From assembly GCA_018971025.1 (NCBI GenBank), contig JAGWVE010000016.1, positions 1 to 33,433 on the forward strand: a DNA stretch of 33,433 nt, read 5' to 3'. Position 1 is the first letter of the stretch, and every line of letters starts with the position of its first letter. This document shows positions 18,901 to 26,066 of the stretch, in pieces. The position numbers and the translations under genes were made by a program. The notes below the pieces were generated by a model. It worked only from the letters and a program-made list of their open reading frames with translations, ran no database searches and was not told where the DNA came from. Source of the DNA: Bacteroidota bacterium. GTDB taxonomy: Bacteria > Bacteroidota > Bacteroidia > Chitinophagales > Chitinophagaceae.

Positions 18901-19531
18901 TAGGCTTGAAATAATAGGAATAGATAGCGCCAGTAGCCGGTTTGAAAAATGGGACGCCGAAAAAATAAATGAAAATGAAATTTCTTTTTATACCATTTCT
19001 AGAGATAGCATACCATTATGCATAGACGCAAGACCCTTTACCAACAACCTTTTTGTGCCACTTGGCATACAATCAAATAAAACGGGAAAATACAAATTAC
19101 TATGTACCGCTTATGTTATTGCCAATGACTTGGTAGCTTATTTACACGACAAAAGATTCAATAAGTACCAGAAAATAATACAGGACAGCGCTTATAGTTT
19201 TGAAATTAGCACAGACACCACCACAGCTGGTGAACACAGATTTGAAATTACAGGACCACCGCCTCCTCCACTACAAGAAGATCCAATTTTGGCTACCATT
19301 ATACCCAACCCAGTACAAAATCAATTACGGATTTACTTTTCATTTAGAGAAGCACTCCCTTATGAGATAACGGTGCATAGTATTGCAGGGGTTGCATTTA
19401 TATCCAAAACATTTGGAGCGAATAAAACAGGAACTGCAAGCTTAGATGTACACACACTATTGCCCGGGCATTATTTTGCCATCATTAAAGCAGGAAAACA
19501 TTATGTACAAAAACAGTTTATTAAACTTTAA
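15929..19531 (+). CDS. Large secreted protein with type IX secretion C-terminal sorting domain
   Basis: A 1200-residue protein exported by Sec and then, by inference, by the type IX secretion system to the cell surface or medium. An N-terminal hydrophobic segment (AIAILIISSTKIVYAQ) is a signal peptide; translation may start at residue 1 or at Met11. A region near 270-390 (NTAPTVFEIIPPV, IVIFSEPCF) resembles bacterial Ig-like repeats. Near 590-610, NALWQIGSNWCGGLVP is a motif common in Bacteroidota surface proteins. The last 80 residues (IIPNPVQNQLRIYF, LPGHYFAIIKAGKHYVQKQF) are a type A sorting domain. I see no catalytic motif, so adhesin or matrix roles are only guesses. Its stop overlaps the 3' end of ilvE by 11 bp. 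Confidence 0.9.
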   Translation: MLISTFYRFRMLQYFAKACTIAILIISSTKIVYAQISSAPNSYPYPAVNFEYTQNFSNLPLASTYVSGITGKGPYFLGSIHTGLTGLFIAQTSGSNTALNFATSSGSNATSGIFSYGPATGATNAATRGLGSLASSAGSYVFGITFTNTSNTIIEQFEIAFVAAQWRKGGSGKANEWTFSYATSTTNNVVDTLTKKDTTLNFFSVQTSTGTTALNGLLAINQQQKKDTLFNINWKPGEQLILKWQDKDDIGNDDGMALQQLICKALTMPDNTAPTVFEIIPPVSKTYTTGDTLTAIVIFSEPCFLNSSALNPYLVATISDSAKNLVYTKGSGSNKWHFSYVITSGDLVKNGLQIYPQINSDTSAIRDAAFNYCNGKIVSNTRFLQVKIDAVAPTFIDTSTLRLHSCNSPVTIAFTALGVTQTDSSEIIIWKLKLAPTQGEILGLPFSKKTVSDSSYPKTLTFIPYNSFVGIDSAIIEISDGMNNRFKTIFFIRDSEIVNNTIIGNQIICKGFAPTAITGSNLANTSYSWLYKEDTATNFKPAIYNNNAYNYQSGTLLNSTLFKRIVSRFSCIDTSNAIRIQVKNSGLWMGANNALWQIGSNWCGGLVPDSSTHVLVQQGSQIIIGDAFPNTSCIAKTITIDSNASITVNSTLHWPEAVLGNGFIDAAEGSIYIENDSAVISPNIFKNNLIFNLIIDTKNKITFVDSLVIANSLTIFNGVLQAKHLILLHAAQINSSGNNTQIIAPATVYKKYDLMDGQTKLLSLPFSNISSLQSFKNSIAITGKGGHTKGFDSAIHENASAYFLDITSNNNGQLSYKPFTKMDSSNLQPNSALKIWLYPGNAGVITETPFVVSKKQDTTIHLMAVGIPQHGPLEINFPSYPLTRYYLTGNPYPAAIDMSKITSSSSIGKYYWYWDAGLGTSGNYTAGAFRHPRVVEKLEGFIIKNTAATSGYLFYEERTKINVNDTINTTSYQQEYAHMRFQFMQENNVLDRLEIIGIDSASSRFEKWDAEKINENEISFYTISRDSIPLCIDARPFTNNLFVPLGIQSNKTGKYKLLCTAYVIANDLVAYLHDKRFNKYQKIIQDSAYSFEISTDTTTAGEHRFEITGPPPPPLQEDPILATIIPNPVQNQLRIYFSFREALPYEITVHSIAGVAFISKTFGANKTGTASLDVHTLLPGHYFAIIKAGKHYVQKQFIKL

Positions 19532-20585
19532 ACAACCAGTGATGTGTATCGGTTGTTTCACCATGTCTGATCGCTGTTAAACGTTTTTTTAATTCGCCTG
19601 CAACACCAGCATGATCTGTATCAAAATGCATGCTATAATCTTTATAGCGCAGTTCTTTAATTTTTGAAATTGTAGCAGCTGTTCCAGTACCAAATACTTC
19701 ATGTAAAAGTCCTTGTTTTTGAAAAGCAATAAGCTCATCAATGGTAATTTTTACCTCTTGCACTTCCATACCCATCTCCTTTAAAACCGTGATAGCACTA
19801 TCTCTTGTCACACCTTCTAAAATAGTTCCTTCTGTTAATTCAGGGGTTACTACTTTGTTGCCTAAAACAAAAAACACATTCATGGTACCTACTTCTTGCA
19901 AATATTTATGTTCAAAAGCATCTGTCCATAACACTTGATCGTAACCCGCTTCTTTTGCTTTTTGTGTTGCCAGCATACTACCTCCATAGTTACCTGCATT
20001 TTTAGCAAACCCAACGCCACCAGGCGCTGCACGGGTGTAGGTTTCCTCTACATATATTTTCATTGGGGCACTATAATAAGGCCCTGTAGGACTTAACAAT
20101 ATCATGAACTTGTAAGAATCCGAAGGCTTTACTCCAATAACAGGATCTGTAGCAAACATAAAAGGTCTGATATACAATGAATGATCTGCTAGTGCAGGAA
20201 TCCAATCTCTATCGATGTCAATTAATTGACGCATACCTTCTAAAAAAATATTTTCAGGTACTGCAGGCATACACATACGTGCTGCAGAAATATTAAATCT
20301 TCTAAAATTATCTTGTGGTCTAAAAATATTTACCTCGCCAGCCTCATTTTTATACGCTTTAACCCCTTCAAAAATGGATTGACCATAATGTAAGGCCGCA
20401 AGCGAAGGATCAAATTGAAGAGGTTGATAAGGTCTAATAACAACATTAGTCCATGCACCATCGATATAATCAGCCTCTAGCATATGATCGGTAAAAACAC
20501 GACCAAATGGAATATTTTCAAGTGTTGTATTTGCTAACCTACTGTGCTGAACTTTTTCAATCTTTACGTCGAGTGCTGCTGCCAT
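19521..20585 (-). CDS. ilvE: Branched-chain amino acid aminotransferase
   Basis: PLP enzyme for the last step of Leu, Ile and Val synthesis and the first step of their breakdown, the source of branched fatty acids common in Bacteroidota. The 354-residue product is of the longer BCAT class with IRPYQPLQFDPSLAALHYGQ, SIFEGVKAYKNEAGEVNIFRP and the PLP Lys195 in GVGFAKNAGNYGGS; EVGTMNVFFVLG and the TRDS loop follow. I chose the ATG at 20585 (MAAALDVKIEKV). The TTG at 20612 would lie inside the promoter. The gene runs alone, divergent from the rdgB operon, and its 3' end overlaps the plus-strand gene by 11 bp. Confidence 0.95.
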   Translation of the reverse strand: MAAALDVKIEKVQHSRLANTTLENIPFGRVFTDHMLEADYIDGAWTNVVIRPYQPLQFDPSLAALHYGQSIFEGVKAYKNEAGEVNIFRPQDNFRRFNISAARMCMPAVPENIFLEGMRQLIDIDRDWIPALADHSLYIRPFMFATDPVIGVKPSDSYKFMILLSPTGPYYSAPMKIYVEETYTRAAPGGVGFAKNAGNYGGSMLATQKAKEAGYDQVLWTDAFEHKYLQEVGTMNVFFVLGNKVVTPELTEGTILEGVTRDSAITVLKEMGMEVQEVKITIDELIAFQKQGLLHEVFGTGTAATISKIKELRYKDYSMHFDTDHAGVAGELKKRLTAIRHGETTDTHHWLFKV

Positions 20586-20601
20586 AGTTTTATATTTGGT
20601 G

Positions 20602-20631
20602 CAAAGAAACAAAAAAAATGAAAACTAACAA
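20602..20631 (-). promoter_or_regulatory. Promoter for ilvE
   Basis: The minus strand carries TTG (20631-20629), 19 bases, then TTTCTTTG (20609-20602). The -7 element differs from TAnnTTTG only at the second base. The ATG lies 16 bases downstream, so the leader would be very short. Confidence 0.55.
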
Positions 20632-20653
20632 TCGTTAATATTGTAAATCTGCT

Positions 20654-21184
20654 ATGAATTCTGAAAATAATTTGCTTCCTCCCTTTGTAATCGCCTCTTT
20701 GTATAAAGATGACCTTGTATTAGTTGACATCAAGAAGAACAGCAGTGCCGCTCAACCCACACTGGAAAACATACAATCACCAAAGCCTATCAGCTATTTG
20801 GGCAACAACCAAAAAAAGGTAACCATATTATTAGAGGACAATACAGCGGTTCATGTAGCAGATGAATCGTTACAATTTTTAACCGCCATACTCGCCGCAT
20901 GTAAATTAAACATGGGCGACGTTGCTATCGTAAATACAGCCAATCAAGCCGTAAACTACGCGCAAATAAAAAAAGAACTACAACCTACCGCCCTACTTCT
21001 TTTTAATATTACCGCTTCGTCTATTGCACTTCCTTTTGAAGTACCGCAATATCAGGTGCAGCAATATGACAACTGCACCCTTTTATTTTCTGCGCCACTA
21101 CAAGCCATGCTTGTTAAAGACGAAACAGCAAAAACAGAAAAAGGAAAACTGTGGAATGCACTTAAAAAAACGTTTAATATCTAA
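20654..21184 (+). CDS. Uncharacterised 176-residue protein, possibly HolD (DNA polymerase III psi)-like
   Basis: I do not recognise this protein with certainty. It is soluble, has no signal peptide, and alternates short beta-strand-like segments with helices. The pattern resembles the E. coli clamp-loader subunit psi: a strand KKVTILLE (about residue 55), a helix QFLTAILAACKL followed by NMGDVAIVN (about 74-95), a strand run LLLFNITASS, and a C-terminal helix pair APLQAMLVKDE, KGKLWNALKKTF (about 147-175). The match is by eye only. It starts a tight operon, with rdgB 5 bp downstream, so a role near DNA replication or nucleotide quality would fit. It could also be another protein with a uracil-DNA-glycosylase-like fold. 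Confidence 0.45.
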   Translation: MNSENNLLPPFVIASLYKDDLVLVDIKKNSSAAQPTLENIQSPKPISYLGNNQKKVTILLEDNTAVHVADESLQFLTAILAACKLNMGDVAIVNTANQAVNYAQIKKELQPTALLLFNITASSIALPFEVPQYQVQQYDNCTLLFSAPLQAMLVKDETAKTEKGKLWNALKKTFNI

Positions 21185-21189
21185 ACGCT

Positions 21190-21777
21190 ATGAAACTCAT
21201 TTTTGCAACCAATAATAAAAATAAGGTGGAAGAAATCAAACACCTTACCCATCATAAATTTGAAATTTTGACTTTACAAGAAGTAGGGATAGATATTGAT
21301 ATACCCGAACCTCATGATACGCTTGAAGCCAACGCCACAGAAAAATCTACAACAATTTATAAACTTACAAATGAAGCCGTATTTAGTGAAGATACGGGCC
21401 TAGAAGTAGCCGCATTAAATGGCGCACCTGGTGTAAAGTCGGCGAGGTATGCAGGAGAAGGCAGAAACATGCAAGACAATATTGATAAACTACTACATGA
21501 ATTAAAAGATAAACCTTCTAGAGCTGCTCAATTTAGAACCGTAGCATCCCTTATCATTAACGGTACAGAATACCAGTTTGAAGGCATCTGTAAAGGACAT
21601 ATTACCACTACACAAGATGGCACTAGTGGGTTTGGATATGATCCAGTTTTTATTCCAGAAGGAAGTGATATCACTTTTGCTAACATGGATGTTACCGAAA
21701 AAAATAAATACAGCCACCGCAAAAAAGCGGTACAACAACTCATTGATTTTTTAAACGACTACCAACCTACCATATGA
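21190..21777 (+). CDS. rdgB: Non-canonical purine NTP pyrophosphatase (RdgB/HAM1 family)
   Basis: Hydrolyses dITP, dXTP and ITP to monophosphates, keeping deaminated purines out of DNA and RNA. The 195-residue product has the family length and motifs: FATNNKNKVEEIKHL at the N-terminus, SEDTGLEVAALNGAPGVKSARYAGE, the GTSGFGYDPVFIPEG block and the C-terminal SHRKKAVQQL. ATG start five bases after the upstream gene. Its TGA overlaps the ATG of the next gene (ATGA), implying translational coupling with a functionally unrelated glycoside hydrolase. Confidence 0.96.
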   Translation: MKLIFATNNKNKVEEIKHLTHHKFEILTLQEVGIDIDIPEPHDTLEANATEKSTTIYKLTNEAVFSEDTGLEVAALNGAPGVKSARYAGEGRNMQDNIDKLLHELKDKPSRAAQFRTVASLIINGTEYQFEGICKGHITTTQDGTSGFGYDPVFIPEGSDITFANMDVTEKNKYSHRKKAVQQLIDFLNDYQPTI

Positions 21778-24476
21778 AAATAAAATCTTTAACGCTTCGC
21801 AAAAATATCCTACACATTACGCTGTTTTTTTTGATACAAATGATTGTAGCAAATACTACTACTGCGCAAACAATTCCGCTTTATAAAAATAGTAGAGCAC
21901 CCATCAACGAAAGAGTTAAAGATTTACTTGGCAGAATGACTCCCACCGAAAAGTTTTGGCAACTATTTATGATTCCTGGAGACATCAAACCAGGCGAGGG
22001 TTACAAATACAAAGATGGTCTTTTTGGATTTCAAGTAAGCGCTGCATCAGCGGGTGCAGAAGGCGCTCAACAAATGCTGCAATACAACGCAACAGAAACA
22101 GCCGTTAGCCTTGCAAAAAAAGTCAATAAAATTCAGCAGTTTTTTATGGACAGCACCAGGCTTGGAATCCCCATGCTTCCTTTTGACGAAGCCCTACACG
22201 GCTTAGTGAGACAGGGTTCTACCATATTCCCACAAAGCATTGGGCTGGCTGCTACTTTTAATACGAGCACCATGGAAGCAGTTGCAGGCGCTATCGCTAA
22301 AGAATCAAAAATTAGAGGTATCAGACAAATACTTTCTCCAGTCATTAATATTGCTACTGATGTTAGATGGGGCCGCACCGAAGAAACCTACGGCGAAGAT
22401 CCATTTTTAAGTAGCAAAATGGGTGTTGCTTATATGAAAACCTTAGAGGATGAAAATATTATTGCTACCCCAAAACATTTTGTTGCCAATGTAGGGGATG
22501 GTGGTAGAGATAGCTACCCCATAGATATGAACGAAAGATATTTATCTGAAATACACTACCCTCCTTTTAAAGATGCAGTTCAAAAAGCGGGTGCAAGATC
22601 CATCATGACTTCCTATAATTCTGTTAATGGAAGTCCTGCAACTGCCAATGATTATTTATTAAATGATCTATTAAAAAAACAATGGGGCTTTAATGGTTTT
22701 GTAATTTCAGATGCTGGCGCCGTGGGCGGCGCCAATGTTTTACATTATACTGCTAAAGATTATCCAGACGCAGGTAGGAATGCGGTAAACAATGGTCTTG
22801 ACGTTTTATTCCAAACCGCTCAAGAACATTATAAACTATTTATCCCGCCATTTTTAAACGGACAAATCAATCCCGAAAGACTAGACGACGCCGTAAGTCG
22901 TGTTCTTAGAGCAAAGTTTGAACTAGGTTTATTTGAAACACCTTACCTCGACATAAAAGAAACCGAAGCTGCAAATTATGAAGTAGCCCATAAAAAAATT
23001 GCACATCAAGCAGCACTAGAATCGATTGTATTACTAAAAAACAATAAAGGAATTTTACCGATATCCACCACCACCGAAAGTATTGCCCTTATTGGCGTAG
23101 ACGCATCAGAAGCGAGACTTGGCGGATATAGTGGACCTGGTACCAAAAAAGTAAGTATTGTGGATGGTATGATAAAAACATATGGTGCACAAAAAATAAT
23201 TACTGCTGCAGGTCCAGGCCGAAGTAACAAAAGTTGGACAGTCATACCAAGTAAATATTTATGGACCACCTACAACAACCAAAAAACAGAAGGCCTTACT
23301 GCAAAATATTTTAATGGCATCGAATTTGGCGCAATACCAACCGTTAATAGAATTGACAAGCATATCAACTTTCATTGGACCATCTCAACACCTGACCCAA
23401 CTATTAATTCAGAATTTTTTTGTGCCTCATGGACGGGCAATATTATTGCCCCACAAACTGGTGCATTTAAAATTGGTCTAGAAGGAAACGATGGCTATAA
23501 ATTATACATCAACAACCAATTGGTAATAGATAAATGGGAAAAACAAAGTTTTCATACCGAGCTTGTCAACTACAATTTTACCGCAGGAACCAACTACCCT
23601 ATTCGTGTAGAATTTAAAGAACCAAACGGAAACGCAACCATTAAATTAATTTGGAACCTAGGGGTTGAAAATGCCATTGAAGAAAAAATAAATGAAGCTG
23701 TTGCCGCTGCACAAAAATCAAAAGTAGCAGTTGTTGTTGTAGGACTTGAAGAAGGCGAATTTAGAGACCGCGCCTCTTTACAATTACCTGGCGCACAAGA
23801 ACAACTCATTCAAAGAGTTGCTGCCACAGGAACACCAACGATTGTTGTAATTGTTGGCGGAAGTGCAGTTACGATGGGCAACTGGATAGAACAAGTAAAT
23901 AGTATTGTAGACGTATGGTACCCTGGTGAAGAAGGCGGAAACGCTGTAGCAGCAGTACTTTCAGGCGCTTACAATCCGGGCGGAAAACTACCCATCACAT
24001 TTCCTATTAGTGAAGCACAACTACCACTCGTATACAACCATAAACCAACCGGACGTGGCGATGATTATGAAAACCTAACAGGTCTTCCATTATTTCCTTT
24101 TGGGTATGGACTGAGCTATACCACTTTTGAGTACAGTAAATTAACCATTGAAAAACCAGTGGCAAAAGCAGGAGAAAATATACATATATCTTTTGAAATT
24201 AAAAATACAGGTAGCCGCGCAGGTGACGAAGTAGCACAAATATATTTGAGAGATCAAGTGGCTTCTGTGGCAAGACCTGTTCAAGCATTAAAAGGTTTTG
24301 AAAGAATTCATCTAGAACCAGGTGCATCAAAAATGGTTAAGCTTACGCTTCTACCTCAAGACTTTGAAATGCTCAATGCAAAGATGCAAACAGTAATTGA
24401 GCCTGGAGATTTTACCATTATGGTAGGAAGTTCATCAAGAGATATAAGACTTAAAAAAACAGTACAACTACAATAA
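21774..24476 (+). CDS. Secreted glycoside hydrolase family 3 with inserted PA14 domain
   Basis: Exo-acting beta-glycosidase of the BglX type, probably a beta-glucosidase or beta-xylosidase; the exact substrate cannot be read from sequence. The 900-residue product has a signal peptide (HITLFFLIQMIVANTTTAQ), so it is exported. The GH3 N-terminal barrel spans about residues 40-380, with RWGRTEETYGEDP, TPKHFVAN and the nucleophile Asp313 in GFVISDAGAV. The C-terminal sandwich is interrupted by a PA14 domain (about 505-632, starting LTAKYFNGIEFG) and resumes with VVVGLEEGEFRDRASLQLPG. A fibronectin III-like domain ends it (797-895). PA14 insertions of this kind are known to shape specificity. The stop lies 2 bp from the convergent aroE. 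Confidence 0.95.
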   Translation: MKIKSLTLRKNILHITLFFLIQMIVANTTTAQTIPLYKNSRAPINERVKDLLGRMTPTEKFWQLFMIPGDIKPGEGYKYKDGLFGFQVSAASAGAEGAQQMLQYNATETAVSLAKKVNKIQQFFMDSTRLGIPMLPFDEALHGLVRQGSTIFPQSIGLAATFNTSTMEAVAGAIAKESKIRGIRQILSPVINIATDVRWGRTEETYGEDPFLSSKMGVAYMKTLEDENIIATPKHFVANVGDGGRDSYPIDMNERYLSEIHYPPFKDAVQKAGARSIMTSYNSVNGSPATANDYLLNDLLKKQWGFNGFVISDAGAVGGANVLHYTAKDYPDAGRNAVNNGLDVLFQTAQEHYKLFIPPFLNGQINPERLDDAVSRVLRAKFELGLFETPYLDIKETEAANYEVAHKKIAHQAALESIVLLKNNKGILPISTTTESIALIGVDASEARLGGYSGPGTKKVSIVDGMIKTYGAQKIITAAGPGRSNKSWTVIPSKYLWTTYNNQKTEGLTAKYFNGIEFGAIPTVNRIDKHINFHWTISTPDPTINSEFFCASWTGNIIAPQTGAFKIGLEGNDGYKLYINNQLVIDKWEKQSFHTELVNYNFTAGTNYPIRVEFKEPNGNATIKLIWNLGVENAIEEKINEAVAAAQKSKVAVVVVGLEEGEFRDRASLQLPGAQEQLIQRVAATGTPTIVVIVGGSAVTMGNWIEQVNSIVDVWYPGEEGGNAVAAVLSGAYNPGGKLPITFPISEAQLPLVYNHKPTGRGDDYENLTGLPLFPFGYGLSYTTFEYSKLTIEKPVAKAGENIHISFEIKNTGSRAGDEVAQIYLRDQVASVARPVQALKGFERIHLEPGASKMVKLTLLPQDFEMLNAKMQTVIEPGDFTIMVGSSSRDIRLKKTVQLQ

Positions 24477-24478
24477 GA

Positions 24479-25210
24479 TTAACTATTCCAAATACGCCAA
24501 GACTGTTCGGCTTGTTCAACAAACATCTGTTGGCCATTTTGAATAGTAGCGCCCATTTGTTTTCCTTTAGCTAAAAAGGTTGATTCTGCAGGATTGTAGG
24601 TTAAATCAAATAAATGGTGCGAAGGCGTTAATAATGAATATGGAATATCAGGACACGCTTCAATATTTGGAAACATACCTAATGGTGTGGTATTGATTAT
24701 AAGCGAGTATTCAGCCATTACATCGGCATCTAAATTGTTATAACTAAATTGACCAGCGGCGGCTGTTCGGGAAACATACGCGTAGTTGATGCCTAGTTTT
24801 TCAAGAACATACACAATAGCGAGTGCAGCACCGCCTGTTCCCAACACGAGTGCCTTGTTGTGTGTAGGCTTTAAAAAAGGAACCAATGAATTTTCGAAAC
24901 CAATTACATCGGTATTGTATCCAATCAATTTTCCATCTTCAATTTTAACGCAATTGCAGGCGCCCACTTCTTCAACAGCTTTAGAGCCCTCTGTTAAAAA
25001 TACAAGTACTTCTTTTTTGTAAGGAATGGTAATATTAAAACCACATAAATCTTTGTGGTTATCTAAAATAGCATGTAAGTCTTGAATAGAAGGAATGGAA
25101 AACCTTTCATAGATACAATCTTCAATTCCTTCTTCACTAAACTTATTGGTAAAATATTGCTGAGACAAAGAATGCGTTAAGGGGTAACCAATAAGTCCAT
25201 AACGTTTCAT
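24479..25210 (-). CDS. aroE: Shikimate dehydrogenase
   Basis: NADPH-dependent reduction of 3-dehydroshikimate to shikimate in aromatic amino acid synthesis. The 243-residue product is at the short end of the family. It has the substrate-binding GYPLTHSLSQQYF near residue 10, the catalytic Lys in FNITIPYKKEV, Asn and Asp ligands in GACNCVKIE and GYNTDVIGF, and the nucleotide loop LGTGGAALA near 125. NTTPLGMFP and the C-terminal QNGQQMFVEQAEQSW are typical. ATG start, 7 bp after the ComA-like gene, so the two form an operon. Confidence 0.96.
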   Translation of the reverse strand: MKRYGLIGYPLTHSLSQQYFTNKFSEEGIEDCIYERFSIPSIQDLHAILDNHKDLCGFNITIPYKKEVLVFLTEGSKAVEEVGACNCVKIEDGKLIGYNTDVIGFENSLVPFLKPTHNKALVLGTGGAALAIVYVLEKLGINYAYVSRTAAAGQFSYNNLDADVMAEYSLIINTTPLGMFPNIEACPDIPYSLLTPSHHLFDLTYNPAESTFLAKGKQMGATIQNGQQMFVEQAEQSWRIWNS

Positions 25211-25217
25211 AACTGTC

Positions 25218-25979
25218 TTACTTGTTTAGGTATAATTCAAAAGTATCACCTCGTAAACCAATACGCATAGCTTCTAGCGCAATGATTTCATGCGGTGCAA
25301 TGTTACCAAGGTTTACATTACATCCAATAAGTTCTAAGAAGTACAATTGCTGTGGCTTTTGTGGTGCTTCCCAAATAATTTTTTCTGCTGGAATTTGTGT
25401 TAGAATTTCTTGTACCAAGCCTTCACGCACTTCTCCACTTCCTCTATAAATACCTACATTGCCTGCCTCACGTGCTTCTGCAATAACATAAGATGCACCG
25501 GCTTCTAACTCGGCACGCATGAGTTCAATCCATTTGTAGGGAGCAATAATATGTGCAGCATCTTTACTTCCTACTTCACTATATATTGTAAAGTGTTTAG
25601 CAAGCTTTTCAATTAAACCACATTTTTCGGTGTGCGGAATACTGATAGAGCCATCGCTCACTTCCATATATGTAATACCGTAATCTTTACAAACAGCTAT
25701 ATAATCATCCAACTGACCACGCACTAAAAAAGCTTCAAACAATGTTCCACCAAAATAAAGGGGCACATTGTAAGACTGATACGCTTCAATTTTTTGTCTC
25801 AAATTAGGCGTCACAAAAGAGGTTCCAAATCCTAGTTTAATAACATCCGTGTGCGGGCCACCAACACTCATAAAATTATGCACTTCGTTTATACTTAATC
25901 CCTTGTCCATTACCATGGTTAAACCAGAAGTTCTTGGCTGCGCGGTACGAGCTGGAATTTGAGATAAATTAAAATTCAT
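25218..25979 (-). CDS. Phosphosulfolactate synthase (ComA) family protein
   Basis: The archaeal founder ComA adds sulfite to phosphoenolpyruvate to give phosphosulfolactate, the first step of coenzyme M synthesis. The 253-residue product has the length and beta/alpha barrel pattern of the family: SGLTMVMDKGLS at the start, DVIKLGFGTSFV, VPLYFGGTLFEAF, YMEVSDGSISIP and EAREAGNVGIYRGSGEVR. The Lys and Glu residues in these segments match the conserved active-site positions of the family as I recall them. Bacteroidota do not make coenzyme M, so a role in sulfolactate or sulfonolipid metabolism is inference. It is co-transcribed with aroE, which is 7 bp downstream. Confidence 0.88.
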   Translation of the reverse strand: MNFNLSQIPARTAQPRTSGLTMVMDKGLSINEVHNFMSVGGPHTDVIKLGFGTSFVTPNLRQKIEAYQSYNVPLYFGGTLFEAFLVRGQLDDYIAVCKDYGITYMEVSDGSISIPHTEKCGLIEKLAKHFTIYSEVGSKDAAHIIAPYKWIELMRAELEAGASYVIAEAREAGNVGIYRGSGEVREGLVQEILTQIPAEKIIWEAPQKPQQLYFLELIGCNVNLGNIAPHEIIALEAMRIGLRGDTFELYLNK

Positions 25980-26002
25980 AGTTCTATTTTTTTACTGAAA
26001 TG

Positions 26003-26010
26003 CAAAAATA
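26003..26010 (-). promoter_or_regulatory. Possible -7 element for the comA-like gene and aroE
   Basis: TATTTTTG on the minus strand matches TAnnTTTG, 23 bases before the ATG at 25979. No TTG is present 19-21 bases upstream, so support is only half a promoter. Confidence 0.4.
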
Positions 26011-26066
26011 AGTTAAACAAATGACTTTTTATGCTTGATTATAGTTGACACCTCCAAGGGCGCTAA

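Noticed and set aside
20586..20612. Nine-residue extension of IlvE from a TTG
   Set aside because: It covers the -7 element and an ATG follows; the extension has no family counterpart.
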